A stretch of 64,000 nucleotides of DNA from Vibrio cincinnatiensis DSM 19608 (GTDB lineage Bacteria; Pseudomonadota; Gammaproteobacteria; Enterobacterales; Vibrionaceae): contig NZ_FUXB01000001.1 in assembly GCF_900167345.1 (NCBI RefSeq), positions 1 through 64,000 of the forward strand, given 5' to 3'. A program made the position numbers and the translations under genes. Shown here piece after piece: positions 9,089 to 18,968 of this stretch; within the stretch, counting starts at the first letter, position 1; every line of letters starts with the position of its first letter. The notes under the pieces were generated by a model. The model did no database searches and was not told the origin of the DNA. It saw only the letters and a program-made list of their open reading frames with translations.

Positions 9089-9109
9089 TGGAGTGCTTCA
9101 CGCACTCCA
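9089..9109 (-). repeat. Perfect hairpin between ppiB and lpxH
   Basis: The eight-base arms TGGAGTGC and GCACTCCA enclose a five-base loop, 11 bases upstream of the lpxH start codon on the minus strand. There is no U-tract, so it is not a classical terminator. It could set mRNA stability or occlude the leader of lpxH. Confidence 0.7.
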
Positions 9110-9134
9110 TCCATCGGTAATTTAAGTGTCGATC

Positions 9135-9629
9135 TTATTCTTCGATCGTTGTGCTGGTAATCATCACTTCATCAAGAGGAACATCTTGGTGCATACCATA
9201 AGAACCTGTATTCACCCCTTTGATTTTATTAACGATATCCATTCCTTCCACTACTTCACCAAATACACAGTATCCCCAACCATCACGACTTTCTGCACGA
9301 AAATCAAGGAACGTATTGTCATTCACATTGATGAAAAATTGTGAGCTAGCAGAATGGGGATCCATCGTGCGAGCCATGGCTAGCGTCCCCGTTTTATTGC
9401 TTAAACCGTTGTTAGCTTCATTGCGAATCGGGGCACGCGTTTCTTTCTCACGTAGGCCTGAAGTCATCCCGCCACCTTGAATCATAAAGCCATCGATCAC
9501 GCGGTGGAACAGCGTATTATCGTAAAAACCATCGCGGCAGTACTGTAAAAAGTTGGCGCTGGTTTCTGGTGCTTTTTCTTCGTTAAGCTGAATTTTAATG
9601 TCACCATAATTGGTATGCAGCGTGATCAT
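9135..9629 (-). CDS. ppiB: Peptidyl-prolyl cis-trans isomerase B (cyclophilin)
   Basis: The 164-residue cyclophilin contains [28 protein letters not shown] in its core (catalytic Arg in FHRV), followed by [18 protein letters not shown] and [15 protein letters not shown]. It lacks a signal peptide, as expected for the cytoplasmic PpiB. The ATG at 9627-9629 follows AAAGGTAA; an upstream in-frame start at 9692 would add a non-conserved extension. It is divergent from cysS, as in many gammaproteobacteria, and precedes lpxH. Confidence 0.95.
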   Translation of the reverse strand: MITLHTNYGDIKIQLNEEKAPETSANFLQYCRDGFYDNTLFHRVIDGFMIQGGGMTSGLREKETRAPIRNEANNGLSNKTGTLAMARTMDPHSASSQFFINVNDNTFLDFRAESRDGWGYCVFGEVVEGMDIVNKIKGVNTGSYGMHQDVPLDEVMITSTTIEE

Positions 9630-9775
9630 GAGTATTACCTTTACTTGTTTTGTATGAATGACTGATTTTAGCCTAACTTTTTGTGCATTCAAAACATCAA
9701 ATGGATGACCTAGTGATAATAGAGTTGTTATACTCTAAAACTATTTTGAAATTCACCGTAGATTAGATAGAGATC

Positions 9776-11158
9776 ATGTTAAAGATTTATAACTCACTCA
9801 CAAGACAGAAAGAGGAATTTAAACCCATTACCGCTGGCAAGGTCGGCATGTATGTCTGTGGAGTCACTATATACGATCTCTGTCATATTGGTCATGGTCG
9901 TACGTTTGTCTCTTTCGATGTGGTCGCTCGTTACTTACGTTATTTAGGTTACGACCTCACCTTTGTGCGCAATATTACCGATATTGATGACAAAATTATT
10001 AAACGTGCCGCTGAAAATCACGAGTCTTGTGAGGCATTAACGGAACGTTTGATTCAAGAAATGTATACCGATTTCGATGCATTAAATATTAAGCGTCCTG
10101 ATATTGAACCTCGGGCGACGGCGTACATTGATGAAATCATTGCTCTTGTCCAACGGCTTATTGAACGTGGTTTTGCCTATGTAGCCGATAATGGCGATGT
10201 GATGTTTGAAGTGAGTAAGTTTGCTCAATACGGCCAACTTTCTAAACAAGATCTCGCTCAGCTTCAGGCGGGGGCTCGGGTTGATATTGAAACGGCTAAA
10301 CGTAGCCCTTTAGATTTTGTGCTCTGGAAAATGTCGAAACCAGGTGAACCAACTTGGGAATCACCATGGGGGGCTGGGCGTCCTGGGTGGCATATCGAAT
10401 GTTCTGCGATGAACTCTTCGATTTTAGGCGACCATTTTGATATTCATGGCGGTGGTTCTGATCTGCAATTTCCTCATCATGAAAATGAAATTGCACAATC
10501 ATGCTGTGCTCATGATACCCCGTATGTGAATACATGGATGCACAGCGGTATGGTCATGGTGGATAAAGAAAAAATGTCTAAATCACTGGGCAACTTTTTT
10601 ACCATTCGTGATGTATTGCAGCATTATGATCCAGAAACGATCCGCTATTTCTTAATGTCGGGGCATTATCGTAGCCAATTAAACTACAGTGAAGAGAACC
10701 TGAATCAAGCCCGAGCTTCTTTAGAACGTCTGTACACCGCACTGCGTGGGTTAGACATGACGGTTCCGGCTGCGGGTGGCGAAGAGTATGTTAGCCGTTT
10801 TACCTCAGCGATGAATGATGATTTTAATACACCAGAAGCGTACTCTGTCCTATTTGATATGGCGCGAGAAATCAACCGCTTGAAGAGCGAAGATGGCGTG
10901 AAAGCGAGTGCTCTTGGTTCATTAATGCGTGAACTGGCTGATGTGATTGGCATTCTTTATCAAGATCCTGAACATTTTATGCAAGGGGAGGTAGAAGACC
11001 AAGCACAAGTCGCGCAAATTGAAGCCTTAATTCAGTTGCGTAATGATTCTCGTGCCGCAAAAGATTGGGCGAATGCCGATCTTGCTCGAGATAAACTGAA
11101 TGAGTTAGGCATCATTCTCGAAGATGGGCCCAGCGGTACTACCTGGCGACGCAAGTAA
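9776..11158 (+). CDS. cysS: Cysteinyl-tRNA synthetase
   Basis: This 460-residue class I aminoacyl-tRNA synthetase has the HIGH signature ([14 protein letters not shown], around residues 36-49) and [14 protein letters not shown] (around 266-279). The zinc ligands that discriminate cysteine are visible as CGVTIYD, HIECSAM and the histidine/glutamate of [11 protein letters not shown]. It charges tRNA-Cys in the cytoplasm. Length and motif order match the family. It is transcribed divergently from ppiB and ends in a hairpin terminator. Confidence 0.97.
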   Translation: MLKIYNSLTRQKEEFKPITAGKVGMYVCGVTIYDLCHIGHGRTFVSFDVVARYLRYLGYDLTFVRNITDIDDKIIKRAAENHESCEALTERLIQEMYTDFDALNIKRPDIEPRATAYIDEIIALVQRLIERGFAYVADNGDVMFEVSKFAQYGQLSKQDLAQLQAGARVDIETAKRSPLDFVLWKMSKPGEPTWESPWGAGRPGWHIECSAMNSSILGDHFDIHGGGSDLQFPHHENEIAQSCCAHDTPYVNTWMHSGMVMVDKEKMSKSLGNFFTIRDVLQHYDPETIRYFLMSGHYRSQLNYSEENLNQARASLERLYTALRGLDMTVPAAGGEEYVSRFTSAMNDDFNTPEAYSVLFDMAREINRLKSEDGVKASALGSLMRELADVIGILYQDPEHFMQGEVEDQAQVAQIEALIQLRNDSRAAKDWANADLARDKLNELGIILEDGPSGTTWRRK

Positions 11159-11187
11159 ATCGTTTGATTGCCAAGTTTATCATTGTC

Positions 11188-11220
11188 AACAGCGGGGTTT
11201 ATGCCTCGCTGTTATCTTTA
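11188..11220 (+). terminator. Probable intrinsic terminator of cysS
   Basis: A ten-base stem (AACAGCGGGG with GCCTCGCTGTT, one G-U wobble) and a short loop are followed by the T-rich ATCTTTAT, about 30 bases after the cysS stop. Confidence 0.7.
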
Positions 11221-11264
11221 TACCCATTGAAAATCTCGCAGATAAGCTGAATTAGGAATGCTTT

Positions 11265-11786
11265 ATGTCAATTATTCTGGGGATTGACCCAGGCTCTCGG
11301 ATCACCGGTTATGGTGTTATTCGCCAGCAAGGGCGGCACCTCATCTATTTAGGTAGCGGCTGTATCCGAACGGCCGATCAAGCATTGCCTTTACGGTTAA
11401 AACAAATTTATGCTGGAGTGAGTGAAATTATTACCCAGTTTCAGCCTGATGTGTTTGCAATTGAACAAGTGTTTATGGCTAAAAATGCCGATTCTGCGCT
11501 AAAACTAGGACAAGCGCGAGGGAGTGCGATTGTCGCGGCGGTTAATGCTGATTTACCTGTTCATGAATATGCCGCAAGGTTAATTAAACAAGCGGTGGTT
11601 GGGACCGGAGGTGCGGATAAATCCCAAGTCCAGCATATGGTACAACAGATCCTGAAATTACCCGCCAAACCTCAGGCTGATGCCGCTGATGCTTTGGGGG
11701 TGGCTATCTGCCATGCAAATACGAACAAGACGTTGATTGCGTTGGCTGGTCAAGCAAGCAGTGCTCGTCGAGGACGTTACCGATAA
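11265..11786 (+). CDS. ruvC: Holliday junction resolvase RuvC
   Basis: The 173-residue nuclease shows [13 protein letters not shown] at the N-terminus (first catalytic Asp, residue 8), [11 protein letters not shown] (catalytic Glu) and the C-terminal [12 protein letters not shown] with two further acidic residues. These complete the four-acid RNase H-like active site. RuvC cuts four-way DNA junctions symmetrically in the RuvABC complex. It is the first of three ruv genes in a row, each with its own leader of roughly 100-130 bases. Confidence 0.96.
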   Translation: MSIILGIDPGSRITGYGVIRQQGRHLIYLGSGCIRTADQALPLRLKQIYAGVSEIITQFQPDVFAIEQVFMAKNADSALKLGQARGSAIVAAVNADLPVHEYAARLIKQAVVGTGGADKSQVQHMVQQILKLPAKPQADAADALGVAICHANTNKTLIALAGQASSARRGRYR

Positions 11787-11884
11787 ATTCTCCATTTTGA
11801 ACGTCCGAGTTTTACTGGCTATCCATCCAGTTCTTTATTATCATCTTCCCTATTGAACCTGACTTACCGATAAAGGAATTCGCC

Positions 11885-12502
11885 GTGATTGGTCGTCTTC
11901 GTGGAATATTAATTGAAAAACAACCACCCCAAGTGTTGATAGAAATAGGGGGGATTGGCTATGAAGTACAGATGCCAATGAGCTGTTTCTATGAGTTACC
12001 CAATTTAGGTGAAGAAGCCATTATCTACACTCATTTTGTCGTGCGTGAAGATGCTCAGCTCCTTTATGGCTTTAATAGTGTTAGTGAGCGGGCGCTATTT
12101 CGAGAAGTGATTAAAGCAAATGGGGTTGGGCCCAAAATGGGGTTAGGAATACTCTCCGGTATGACGGCAAGCCAGTTTGTCTCTTGTGTTGAACGTGAAG
12201 ATATTTCAACTTTAATTAAATTACCCGGCGTTGGGAAAAAGACGGCTGAACGTTTAGTCGTCGAAATGAAAGACCGCTTAAAAGGATGGGGAACGGGGGA
12301 TTTACTGACCCCTACAACGGACGCGGCACCCGCAGATAACCGAACTATGATATCAGAACAGAATTCGGAAGAAGAAGCCGTGAGTGCTTTGTTGGCATTA
12401 GGATATAAACCTGCTCAAGCTTCAAAAGCGGTCGCTCAAGTCGCTAAAGCGGGCATGAGCAGTGAGCAGTTAATCCGCGATGCTTTAAAATCAATGGTGT
12501 AA
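11885..12502 (+). CDS. ruvA: Holliday junction DNA helicase subunit RuvA
   Basis: The 205-residue protein starts at GTG ([15 protein letters not shown]). It has the OB-fold N-terminal domain, helix-hairpin-helix motifs in [13 protein letters not shown] and [20 protein letters not shown], and the C-terminal RuvB-contact domain [18 protein letters not shown]. RuvA tetramers hold the junction in square-planar form and recruit RuvB. The GTG is supported by the invariant IGRLRG start and by AAAGGAATT upstream. Confidence 0.96.
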   Translation: MIGRLRGILIEKQPPQVLIEIGGIGYEVQMPMSCFYELPNLGEEAIIYTHFVVREDAQLLYGFNSVSERALFREVIKANGVGPKMGLGILSGMTASQFVSCVEREDISTLIKLPGVGKKTAERLVVEMKDRLKGWGTGDLLTPTTDAAPADNRTMISEQNSEEEAVSALLALGYKPAQASKAVAQVAKAGMSSEQLIRDALKSMV

Positions 12503-12634
12503 GTTCGATACATCAATGAATGTCCCACGGCTTGCTAGATAATTAAGAGACAGACCAGTGATAAACGATTTTTATACGACGCCCGATTTGATGAAAACTT
12601 TATTGGCCGCTCCTAACACTATGGAACCCTTGTT

Positions 12635-13639
12635 ATGATCGAAGCCGATCGCCTGATTGCACCGATAAACCCTTCTTTTAAAGATGAAGAAGTGATTGAT
12701 CGTGCCATTCGACCAAAGAAACTTGCTGACTATCAAGGACAAGATCATGTTCGAGATCAAATGGAAATCTTCATACAAGCAGCACAAAAACGTCGTGAAG
12801 CACTTGATCATCTTTTGATTTTTGGTCCTCCCGGGTTAGGTAAAACCACGTTAGCCAATATTGTTGCTAATGAAATGGAAGTCAATATCCGGACCACCTC
12901 TGGGCCTGTGTTAGAAAAAGCAGGAGATCTTGCTGCACTGTTGACCAACTTGGAAGAGAACGATGTGTTATTCATTGATGAAATTCATCGTTTGAGCCCG
13001 ATGGTTGAAGAAGTGCTCTATCCTGCGATGGAAGATTACCAATTGGATATTATGATTGGAGAAGGCCCTGCGGCGCGTTCCATCAAGATTGATCTTCCTC
13101 CCTTTACTTTAATAGGCGCCACCACACGGGCTGGTTCATTAACATCCCCGTTACGAGATCGCTTTGGTATTGTACAGCGCTTGGAGTATTACAACGTAGC
13201 CGACTTGCAACATATTGTGCAACGGAGTGCTCACCATCTCGGTCTCTCTATGGATTCTGATGGAGCATTAGAAGTGGCTCGCCGTGCTCGAGGTACACCT
13301 CGTATCGCTAACCGGTTATTACGTCGCGTCCGAGATTATGCTGAAGTGAAAGGAAATGGTCATATCTGTGCCCATACGGCAGATAAAGCTCTGGATATGC
13401 TAGATGTCGATCACCAAGGTTTTGATTATATGGATAGAAAGCTGTTATTGGCCATCATGGAAAAATTCTCAGGCGGGCCTGTTGGGTTAGATAACTTGGC
13501 GGCAGCGATTGGTGAAGAGAAAGATACTATCGAAGATGTACTTGAACCCTTCCTCATTCAACAAGGTTATTTACAGCGAACGCCACGAGGACGCATTGCT
13601 ACCGATAGGGCCTACTTGCATTTTGGCTTACAAAAGTAG
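12635..13639 (+). CDS. ruvB: Holliday junction branch-migration ATPase RuvB
   Basis: This 334-residue AAA+ motor has [17 protein letters not shown] at the N-terminus, Walker [10 protein letters not shown], Walker [10 protein letters not shown], the sensor [18 protein letters not shown] and the C-terminal winged-helix [17 protein letters not shown]. Hexamers on either side of RuvA pump DNA through the junction. It lies 132 bases after ruvA, whereas in E. coli ruvA and ruvB nearly touch, so it may have an additional promoter here. Confidence 0.97.
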   Translation: MIEADRLIAPINPSFKDEEVIDRAIRPKKLADYQGQDHVRDQMEIFIQAAQKRREALDHLLIFGPPGLGKTTLANIVANEMEVNIRTTSGPVLEKAGDLAALLTNLEENDVLFIDEIHRLSPMVEEVLYPAMEDYQLDIMIGEGPAARSIKIDLPPFTLIGATTRAGSLTSPLRDRFGIVQRLEYYNVADLQHIVQRSAHHLGLSMDSDGALEVARRARGTPRIANRLLRRVRDYAEVKGNGHICAHTADKALDMLDVDHQGFDYMDRKLLLAIMEKFSGGPVGLDNLAAAIGEEKDTIEDVLEPFLIQQGYLQRTPRGRIATDRAYLHFGLQK

Positions 13640-13819
13640 CTTGAGTTTTCAGCTAAGCTATAGGAAAAAGAGGCATTTCTAAACAGATGTCACATTTTGA
13701 CATATTTCTTAATTTCACCATTCGTAATTATTTATCGGTTAGTGTTAACCCATTGTGTTGAATGTGTGCTTTTGTTTATTCATTTTTTACTTCCTCTAAA
13801 GGATAAATGGCGACTTTAT

Positions 13820-13833
13820 TTGATCTAAATCAT
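13820..13833. promoter_or_regulatory. FNR-type binding site 1 upstream of cydAB
   Basis: TTGATCTAAATCAT matches TTGAT-N4-ATCAA at nine of ten positions. Confidence 0.7.
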
Positions 13834-13869
13834 TTTGTTGTTTTTTTAACCGATTGTCAGTGGTAAAAA

Positions 13870-13883
13870 TTGATTTAAATCAA
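13870..13883. promoter_or_regulatory. FNR-type binding site 2 upstream of cydAB
   Basis: TTGATTTAAATCAA is a perfect match to the FNR consensus TTGAT-N4-ATCAA. It is 50 bases from the first site, about five helical turns, so both dimers would lie on the same DNA face. Confidence 0.82.
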
Positions 13884-14097
13884 AGCGTTTGTGCAAACAA
13901 ACCTTTTGAAACTCAAAGGTTTTGGAAGTAGTATTAGTCACAGCTATATTAGCTGATGCTTAACAATTAACTAACCACAATGGTACATAATTGCAACTAG
14001 ATGTTACACTTGGTTAACGAGTAATGCCGTGCGTTAACTTATTTCTTGTTGACCGATTATGTCAAAAGTGTCATTCAGCCGACACAAAGGAGTTACC

Positions 14098-15684
14098 ATG
14101 ATTGATGTCGTTGATCTATCGCGGTTGCAGTTTGCACTCACAGCGATGTATCACTTCTTGTTCGTTCCACTGACTTTAGGGATGGCGTTTCTACTTGCCA
14201 TTATGGAGTCGCTTTATGTAATGACCGATAAGCAAATCTATAAGGACATGACTAAGTTCTGGGGTAAGCTTTTTGGGATAAACTTTGCTCTTGGTGTGGC
14301 TACTGGCCTTACTATGGAGTTCCAGTTCGGTACGAACTGGTCTTACTACTCACACTATGTCGGCGATATTTTTGGAGCGCCGCTCGCCATTGAAGCGCTG
14401 GTCGCTTTCTTTTTAGAATCAACCTTTGTCGGTTTGTTCTTCTTTGGTTGGGATCGCCTTTCTAAGCGTCAGCATTTAACCGTGACTTGGCTTGTCGCTT
14501 TAGCTTCAAATTTTTCGGCATTGTGGATTCTTGTTGCCAATGGTTGGATGCAGAATCCGGTTGGCGCAGAGTTCAATTTCGAAACCATGCGTATGGAAAT
14601 GGTGAGTTTTGCTGAAGTGGTACTTAACCCGGTTGCACAAGTTAAATTTGTTCATACCGTTGCTTCTGGCTACACCACTGGTGCGATGTTCATTCTTGGG
14701 ATCAGCGCATACTACCTACTAAAAGGCCGTGATGTTGCGTTTGCTCGCCGCTCATTTGCGATTGCCGCTTCTTTTGGTATAGCTGCCATTCTCTCTGTTA
14801 TTGTCTTGGGGGATGAATCTGGTTATGAACTTGGTGATGTTCAACGCGTGAAACTCGCCGCGATTGAATCTGAATGGCATACCGAGCCTGCACCCGCAGC
14901 CTTCACTTTATTTGGTCTACCAAACCAAGAAACCATGCAAACCGACTATGCAATTAAGATTCCTTATGTTATGGGGATTATTGCAACACGTTCTTTAGAT
15001 AAAGAAGTGACAGGCTTGCGTGATCTGCGTGAAGAGCATATCGATCGTATTCGCAATGGTATGTATGCTTATGAGTTGTTGCAAACACTGCGTGCTGGAG
15101 ATAAATCTGATGAAAATATCCAAGCATTTAATGAAGTGAAAAACGATCTTGGCTATGGCTTATTGCTCAAGCGCTATACCGAGAATGTTGCTGATGCAAC
15201 AGAAGCACAGATCCAAGCGGCAGCAGACGATTCAATTCCAACCGTATGGCCTCTATTCTGGTCGTTCCGTATTATGGTTGCTTGTGGTTTCATTATGCTG
15301 TTTGTTTTTGGTGCAGCCTTTATTCAGACATGCCGCCAAAAAATTGAACAAAAACCTTGGATACTCAAAGCGGCACTTTGGAGTATTCCTCTTCCTTGGA
15401 TTGCGGTTGAAGCGGGCTGGTTTGTTGCAGAATATGGCCGTCAACCATGGGCAGTCGGTGAAATATTGCCTGTCAATATTGCGGCTTCTGCACTGACAGC
15501 AAGCCAAATCTGGACATCATTGTTCGCTATCTTAGCGTTGTACACGGTATTCTTAATTGCTGAAGTTTACTTAATGGTGAAGTTTGCTCGTAAAGGACCA
15601 AGCAGCTTGAAAACGGGCCGCTACCATTTCGAACAAAATGGCAACTCTGTTGAAGATCAACTCAACCGCCAAGTAGAAGCCTAG
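14098..15684 (+). CDS. cydA: Cytochrome bd ubiquinol oxidase subunit I
   Basis: The 528-residue inner-membrane protein starts [20 protein letters not shown], with His19 as the high-spin heme b595 ligand. It contains the quinol-oxidising Q-loop region after [15 protein letters not shown] and further heme-binding segments such as [16 protein letters not shown]. CydA carries hemes b558, b595 and d and reduces oxygen to water at high affinity. The ATG at 14098 is chosen over one at 14059 because AAAGGAG lies seven bases before it and the family starts there. cydB, cydX and ybgE follow. Confidence 0.96.
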   Translation: MIDVVDLSRLQFALTAMYHFLFVPLTLGMAFLLAIMESLYVMTDKQIYKDMTKFWGKLFGINFALGVATGLTMEFQFGTNWSYYSHYVGDIFGAPLAIEALVAFFLESTFVGLFFFGWDRLSKRQHLTVTWLVALASNFSALWILVANGWMQNPVGAEFNFETMRMEMVSFAEVVLNPVAQVKFVHTVASGYTTGAMFILGISAYYLLKGRDVAFARRSFAIAASFGIAAILSVIVLGDESGYELGDVQRVKLAAIESEWHTEPAPAAFTLFGLPNQETMQTDYAIKIPYVMGIIATRSLDKEVTGLRDLREEHIDRIRNGMYAYELLQTLRAGDKSDENIQAFNEVKNDLGYGLLLKRYTENVADATEAQIQAAADDSIPTVWPLFWSFRIMVACGFIMLFVFGAAFIQTCRQKIEQKPWILKAALWSIPLPWIAVEAGWFVAEYGRQPWAVGEILPVNIAASALTASQIWTSLFAILALYTVFLIAEVYLMVKFARKGPSSLKTGRYHFEQNGNSVEDQLNRQVEA

Positions 15685-15700
15685 CCAAGGAGAAAGCAAT

Positions 15701-16837
15701 ATGTTTGATTACGAACTTTTACGACTTATCTGGTGGGTGCTGATCGGCGTTTTACTAGTTGGTTTTGCCATTACAGATGGCTTTGATATGGGCGTGGGAG
15801 CTCTGGTTCCTGTTCTCGGTAAAAATGATTCAGAGCGTCGGGTGATGATAAACTCTATCGCTCCGCACTGGGATGGTAACCAAGTTTGGTTGATTACCGC
15901 TGGGGGTGCATTATTTGCTGCATGGCCATTGGTTTACGCAACGTCATTCTCAGGCTTTTATATGGCCATGATTGTGACATTGGCGGCGCTTTGGCTACGT
16001 CCAATTGGCTTGGATTATCGTTCAAAAATTGAAGATCCTAACTGGCGGAATACGTGGGACATTTGTATTTCGATCAGTGGTTTTGTTCCACCTATTATTT
16101 TTGGTGTGGCATTTGGTAACCTGCTGCAAGGCGTTCCATTCCAATTAAATGAGCTGATCATGCCAAGCTATCATGGTTCATTCTTTGGTTTGTTGAATCC
16201 TTTTGCCCTTGTTTGTGGCTTGGTCAGTCTCTTTATGATTCTGATGCAAGGCTCTGCTTGGTTACAAATGAAAACTACCGGCGAATTGCATACACGTGCT
16301 CGTACAACAGCTCAATTGACTGGGGTATTAACTTGTCTGTTATTTGTTGCCGCGGGTTTCTGGGTGCAAAATATGGAAGGTTATGTTGTTGTGAGTGCGA
16401 TTGATGGTGCCGCGGCGTCAAACCCTCTAAATAAGGAAGTCGTGCGTGAAGCGGGTGCTTGGATGCATAACTTTGAAATTTATCCCATTCTCTGGTTAGC
16501 TCCAGCGCTTGGGGTACTTATGCCTCTACTTGCTGTGTTAGCTTCTCGCTTTGAGAAATGTGCATTGGCTTTCCTAACTTCTAGCTTAGGGAATGCGGGT
16601 GTGATCTTTACTGCCGGTTTTGCTATGTTCCCATTTGTGATGCCATCAAGCTTAGTTCCAAGTCACAGCTTAACGATGTGGGATTCGACCTCAAGTGAAT
16701 TGACGTTGAATGTGATGACCTTTATCGCATTCGTTATGGTACCGATTATCTTGGGCTATACCGCGTGGTCTTACTATAAAATGTTTGGTCGCTTGGATAA
16801 CAAGTTTATCGAAGATAACAAAAATTCACTTTACTAA
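15701..16837 (+). CDS. cydB: Cytochrome bd ubiquinol oxidase subunit II
   Basis: The 378-residue membrane protein has the CydB N-terminus [20 protein letters not shown], the signature [13 protein letters not shown] and [21 protein letters not shown], and about eight or nine transmembrane helices. It pairs with CydA in the inner membrane. It starts 16 bases after cydA with its own AAGGAGAAAG ribosome site, and cydX follows after eleven bases. Confidence 0.96.
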   Translation: MFDYELLRLIWWVLIGVLLVGFAITDGFDMGVGALVPVLGKNDSERRVMINSIAPHWDGNQVWLITAGGALFAAWPLVYATSFSGFYMAMIVTLAALWLRPIGLDYRSKIEDPNWRNTWDICISISGFVPPIIFGVAFGNLLQGVPFQLNELIMPSYHGSFFGLLNPFALVCGLVSLFMILMQGSAWLQMKTTGELHTRARTTAQLTGVLTCLLFVAAGFWVQNMEGYVVVSAIDGAAASNPLNKEVVREAGAWMHNFEIYPILWLAPALGVLMPLLAVLASRFEKCALAFLTSSLGNAGVIFTAGFAMFPFVMPSSLVPSHSLTMWDSTSSELTLNVMTFIAFVMVPIILGYTAWSYYKMFGRLDNKFIEDNKNSLY

Positions 16838-16848
16838 GGAGCGAAACG

Positions 16849-16956
16849 ATGTGGTATTTTGCATGGATTCTTGGTGTCTTGCTGGCATGTGCTTTTGGCA
16901 TCATTAATGCTCTTTGGTTAGAGCACAGTGAAATGATGGATAAAGACAGTGAATAA
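16849..16956 (+). CDS. cydX: Cytochrome bd small subunit CydX
   Basis: This 35-residue membrane peptide begins MWYFAWILGVLLACAFGIIN, a single hydrophobic helix with the WYFAW-x-LG and E-(H) residues typical of CydX/YbgT, and ends in a charged tail. CydX stabilises the heme b595/d centre of the oxidase. AAGGAGCGAAACG precedes the ATG. Its last eight bases overlap the GTG start of ybgE, implying coupled translation. Confidence 0.93.
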   Translation: MWYFAWILGVLLACAFGIINALWLEHSEMMDKDSE

Positions 16957-17245
16957 CTGGTTGGCTAAGCTTCACCAGCCGTTAGATAAGGCCCTATTTA
17001 GAGCGTTATCTATCTTGCTCGGATTTTACCATGTTGCTATGGTGATGTGGGATCCAGAAGCTTATGCCGTCAGTATTGGTGGGTTTAATGCGTTCGTTGC
17101 ACCGCTGCTTATTTGGGGAATGTGCTCAAGTATGGTGTTTGGTGTCGGCTTTAAACCTCGCCACTGGATTTGGCAGATCTTTTTCAGCCCCTATTTTTCA
17201 CTTCCAATTATGATGGGTTTTCTCATTATACGATTAATGGGATAG
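16949..17245 (+). CDS. ybgE: Cyd operon protein YbgE
   Basis: The 98-residue protein has three hydrophobic segments and the family landmarks LDKALFRALSILLGFYHVAMVMWDPE and GVGFKPRHWIWQIFFSP. YbgE is conserved in cyd operons but its role is not known. Translation starts at GTG (16949), eight bases inside cydX, so expression probably depends on cydX translation. A strong terminator follows at 17288, closing the cydABX-ybgE unit. Confidence 0.88.
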   Translation: MNNWLAKLHQPLDKALFRALSILLGFYHVAMVMWDPEAYAVSIGGFNAFVAPLLIWGMCSSMVFGVGFKPRHWIWQIFFSPYFSLPIMMGFLIIRLMG

Positions 17246-17287
17246 CCGTGACGGAATATTAATCAACTTGTTAAGGTTGAGTAAAGG

Positions 17288-17322
17288 ATAGCGTTACCTC
17301 TCTGAGGTAACGCTATTTTTTT
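17288..17322 (+). terminator. Intrinsic terminator of the cyd operon
   Basis: Twelve-base arms ATAGCGTTACCT and AGGTAACGCTAT with a five-base loop are followed by a run of seven T. Confidence 0.95.
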
Positions 17323-17378
17323 ATTCGATCCAAATAAAATCTTACGCTTCTCTTTGTACTTCCCCTAAAAAGATGCGG

Positions 17379-17384
17379 TATAGT
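17379..17384 (+). promoter_or_regulatory. -10 box of the tol-pal operon (TATAGT)
   Basis: TATAGT lies 40 bases before the chosen ybgC start. Possible -35 sequences (TTGTAC at 17354) have a longer than ideal spacing of 19 bases. An in-frame ATG at 17373 would be upstream of the transcription start, which argues against using it. Confidence 0.45.
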
Positions 17385-17423
17385 ATTCAGCTTAACCTCC
17401 CATTGTTAACGTGGAATTGTTCG

Positions 17424-17834
17424 ATGATGCAAGTGTTTGACTGGCCTATCACGGTTTATTATGAAGATACGGATGCAGGTGGTGTGGTTTACCATGCTAA
17501 CTATCTTAAATTCTTTGAGCGTGCTAGAACCGAAATGCTTCGAGCACTTGGTATTTCACAACGTATTTTACTGGAACAAAAGCTTGGCTTCGTGGTCCGA
17601 CATGCGGACATCGATTTTTTTCACGCTGCTCGTTTAGATGATCAACTTAAGGTGAGAAGCTGTATTGCTGAGTTAAAGAAAGCCTCTCTGACTTTCTGTC
17701 AAGAGCTGGTCAATCCTGAAGGGCAACTATTGTGTAAAGCATTAGTTAAGGTAGCATGTATTGATAATCAAAAGATGAGACCGCAAGCCATGCCTCAATC
17801 AATTATTTTGGAGTTAACGAAGAGTGACCGCTGA
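17424..17834 (+). CDS. ybgC: Tol-Pal system-associated acyl-CoA thioesterase YbgC
   Basis: This 136-residue hotdog-fold thioesterase has the motif [27 protein letters not shown], whose Asp and His belong to the 4-hydroxybenzoyl-CoA thioesterase-like active site. E. coli YbgC hydrolyses short-chain acyl-CoA and associates with phospholipid-synthesis proteins. The start at 17424 agrees with family length and with the -10 box at 17379. The last eleven bases overlap the GTG start of tolQ, as in other Tol-Pal operons. Confidence 0.92.
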   Translation: MMQVFDWPITVYYEDTDAGGVVYHANYLKFFERARTEMLRALGISQRILLEQKLGFVVRHADIDFFHAARLDDQLKVRSCIAELKKASLTFCQELVNPEGQLLCKALVKVACIDNQKMRPQAMPQSIILELTKSDR

Positions 17835-18507
17835 TATTTCTATGTTCGATCTGTTTTTGCAGGCCAGTCTATTAGTTAAGTTAGTCATGCTTATTTTACT
17901 CGGTATGTCTATCGCGTCATGGGCGATGATCATCAAACGCAGTAAAGTGCTCTCTCTTGCAGAGAAAAGTGCAGAAAAATTTGAAGATAAGTTCTGGTCG
18001 GGGAATGACTTGTCTGTTTTATATCAAGAGGTTAAGAAACGAAAGGAGACGCTAGAGGGAACCGAAGAAATCTTCTATGCCGGTTTTACGGAATTTGCTC
18101 GTTTGCACAAACTGCATGCCTCTTCTCCCGATTATGTTATGGAAGGAACTGGACGCTCAATGCGAGTGGCGGTTTCTCGAGAAGTTGATGAATTAGAAAC
18201 CCATCTGCCTTTTCTAGCGACCGTGGGGTCAATCAGCCCTTACATCGGTTTATTTGGTACAGTATGGGGCATTATGCATGCTTTCATTGCGCTCGGTGAA
18301 GTGAAGCAAGCCACATTAGCAATGGTTGCTCCTGGTATTGCAGAGGCGTTGGTCGCAACGGCTATGGGATTATTTGCGGCGATTCCTGCGGTGATGGCTT
18401 ACAACCGATTTAGTAGTAAAGTGAGTAAGTTGGAGCATAACTACGCCACTTTCTCTGAAGAGTTTCATAGTATCTTGCATCGCCAAGCTATGGCGGGTAA
18501 GGAATAA
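17824..18507 (+). CDS. tolQ: Tol-Pal system protein TolQ
   Basis: This 227-residue inner-membrane protein of the MotA/TolQ/ExbB family has three transmembrane helices and the pore motif [25 protein letters not shown]. It forms the proton channel with TolR that energises TolA to keep the outer membrane invaginating at the division site. The start is GTG at 17824, inside ybgC, matching the usual [17 protein letters not shown]-terminus. Confidence 0.96.
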   Translation: MTADISMFDLFLQASLLVKLVMLILLGMSIASWAMIIKRSKVLSLAEKSAEKFEDKFWSGNDLSVLYQEVKKRKETLEGTEEIFYAGFTEFARLHKLHASSPDYVMEGTGRSMRVAVSREVDELETHLPFLATVGSISPYIGLFGTVWGIMHAFIALGEVKQATLAMVAPGIAEALVATAMGLFAAIPAVMAYNRFSSKVSKLEHNYATFSEEFHSILHRQAMAGKE

Positions 18508-18510
18508 CAG

Positions 18511-18954
18511 ATGGCAGGTTATCAACCGAAAAAACGGAAGATGACGGCGGAGATTAACGTTGTTCCTTATATTGACGTTATGTTGGTTTTGTTGATTATC
18601 TTTATGGTGACCTCTCCTTTTATTACCCAAGGGGTTGAAGTCGATCTGCCTAAAACCTCAACGGCAAAATCGACCGCTGATCTGGCAAAAGAAACTGATT
18701 CTAGCTTTATCATTGTTGAAATCGATAAAACTGGAGTTTTAGGTTTAAGCGTCAACGATGAAGAAATTCAACGTGGGTTGTCTTTGCAGGATGTTATCGT
18801 GCGTGTTAAAGCCGAGTTGTCACTGAAACCCGATTCACCCGTTGCGGTTGGGGGGGATGCGGCAACACCTTATGCGGATATAGTGCTAGTGTTGGATGAA
18901 TTAAGTCGGGCTGGCATAGCAAAAGTGGGCTTACTCACCGATATCAAAGAATAG
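18511..18954 (+). CDS. tolR: Tol-Pal system protein TolR
   Basis: The 147-residue protein has one N-terminal transmembrane helix with the essential Asp in VVPYIDVMLVLLIIFMVTSPF, followed by a periplasmic ExbD/TolR domain ending in DIVLVLDELSRAGIAKVGLLTD. It pairs with TolQ to couple proton flow to TolA. It starts three bases after the tolQ stop. Confidence 0.96.
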   Translation: MAGYQPKKRKMTAEINVVPYIDVMLVLLIIFMVTSPFITQGVEVDLPKTSTAKSTADLAKETDSSFIIVEIDKTGVLGLSVNDEEIQRGLSLQDVIVRVKAELSLKPDSPVAVGGDAATPYADIVLVLDELSRAGIAKVGLLTDIKE

Positions 18955-18968
18955 GCTTATAAGCGTTG

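Larger units (their letters stand above)
13640..14097. other. Intergenic control region of the cytochrome bd operon
   Basis: The 458 bases upstream of cydA contain no gene. They hold two FNR-type palindromes exactly 50 bases apart (13820 and 13870), AT-rich stretches with TTAACC/GTTAACG elements, and at the end a strong ribosome site, AAAGGAG, before cydA. The layout fits a long leader with an oxygen-responsive promoter. Confidence 0.7.

Noticed and set aside
13641..13665. Weak hairpin TAGCTT...AAGCTA after ruvB
   Set aside because: Six-base stem, long loop and no T-tract; not called as terminator.
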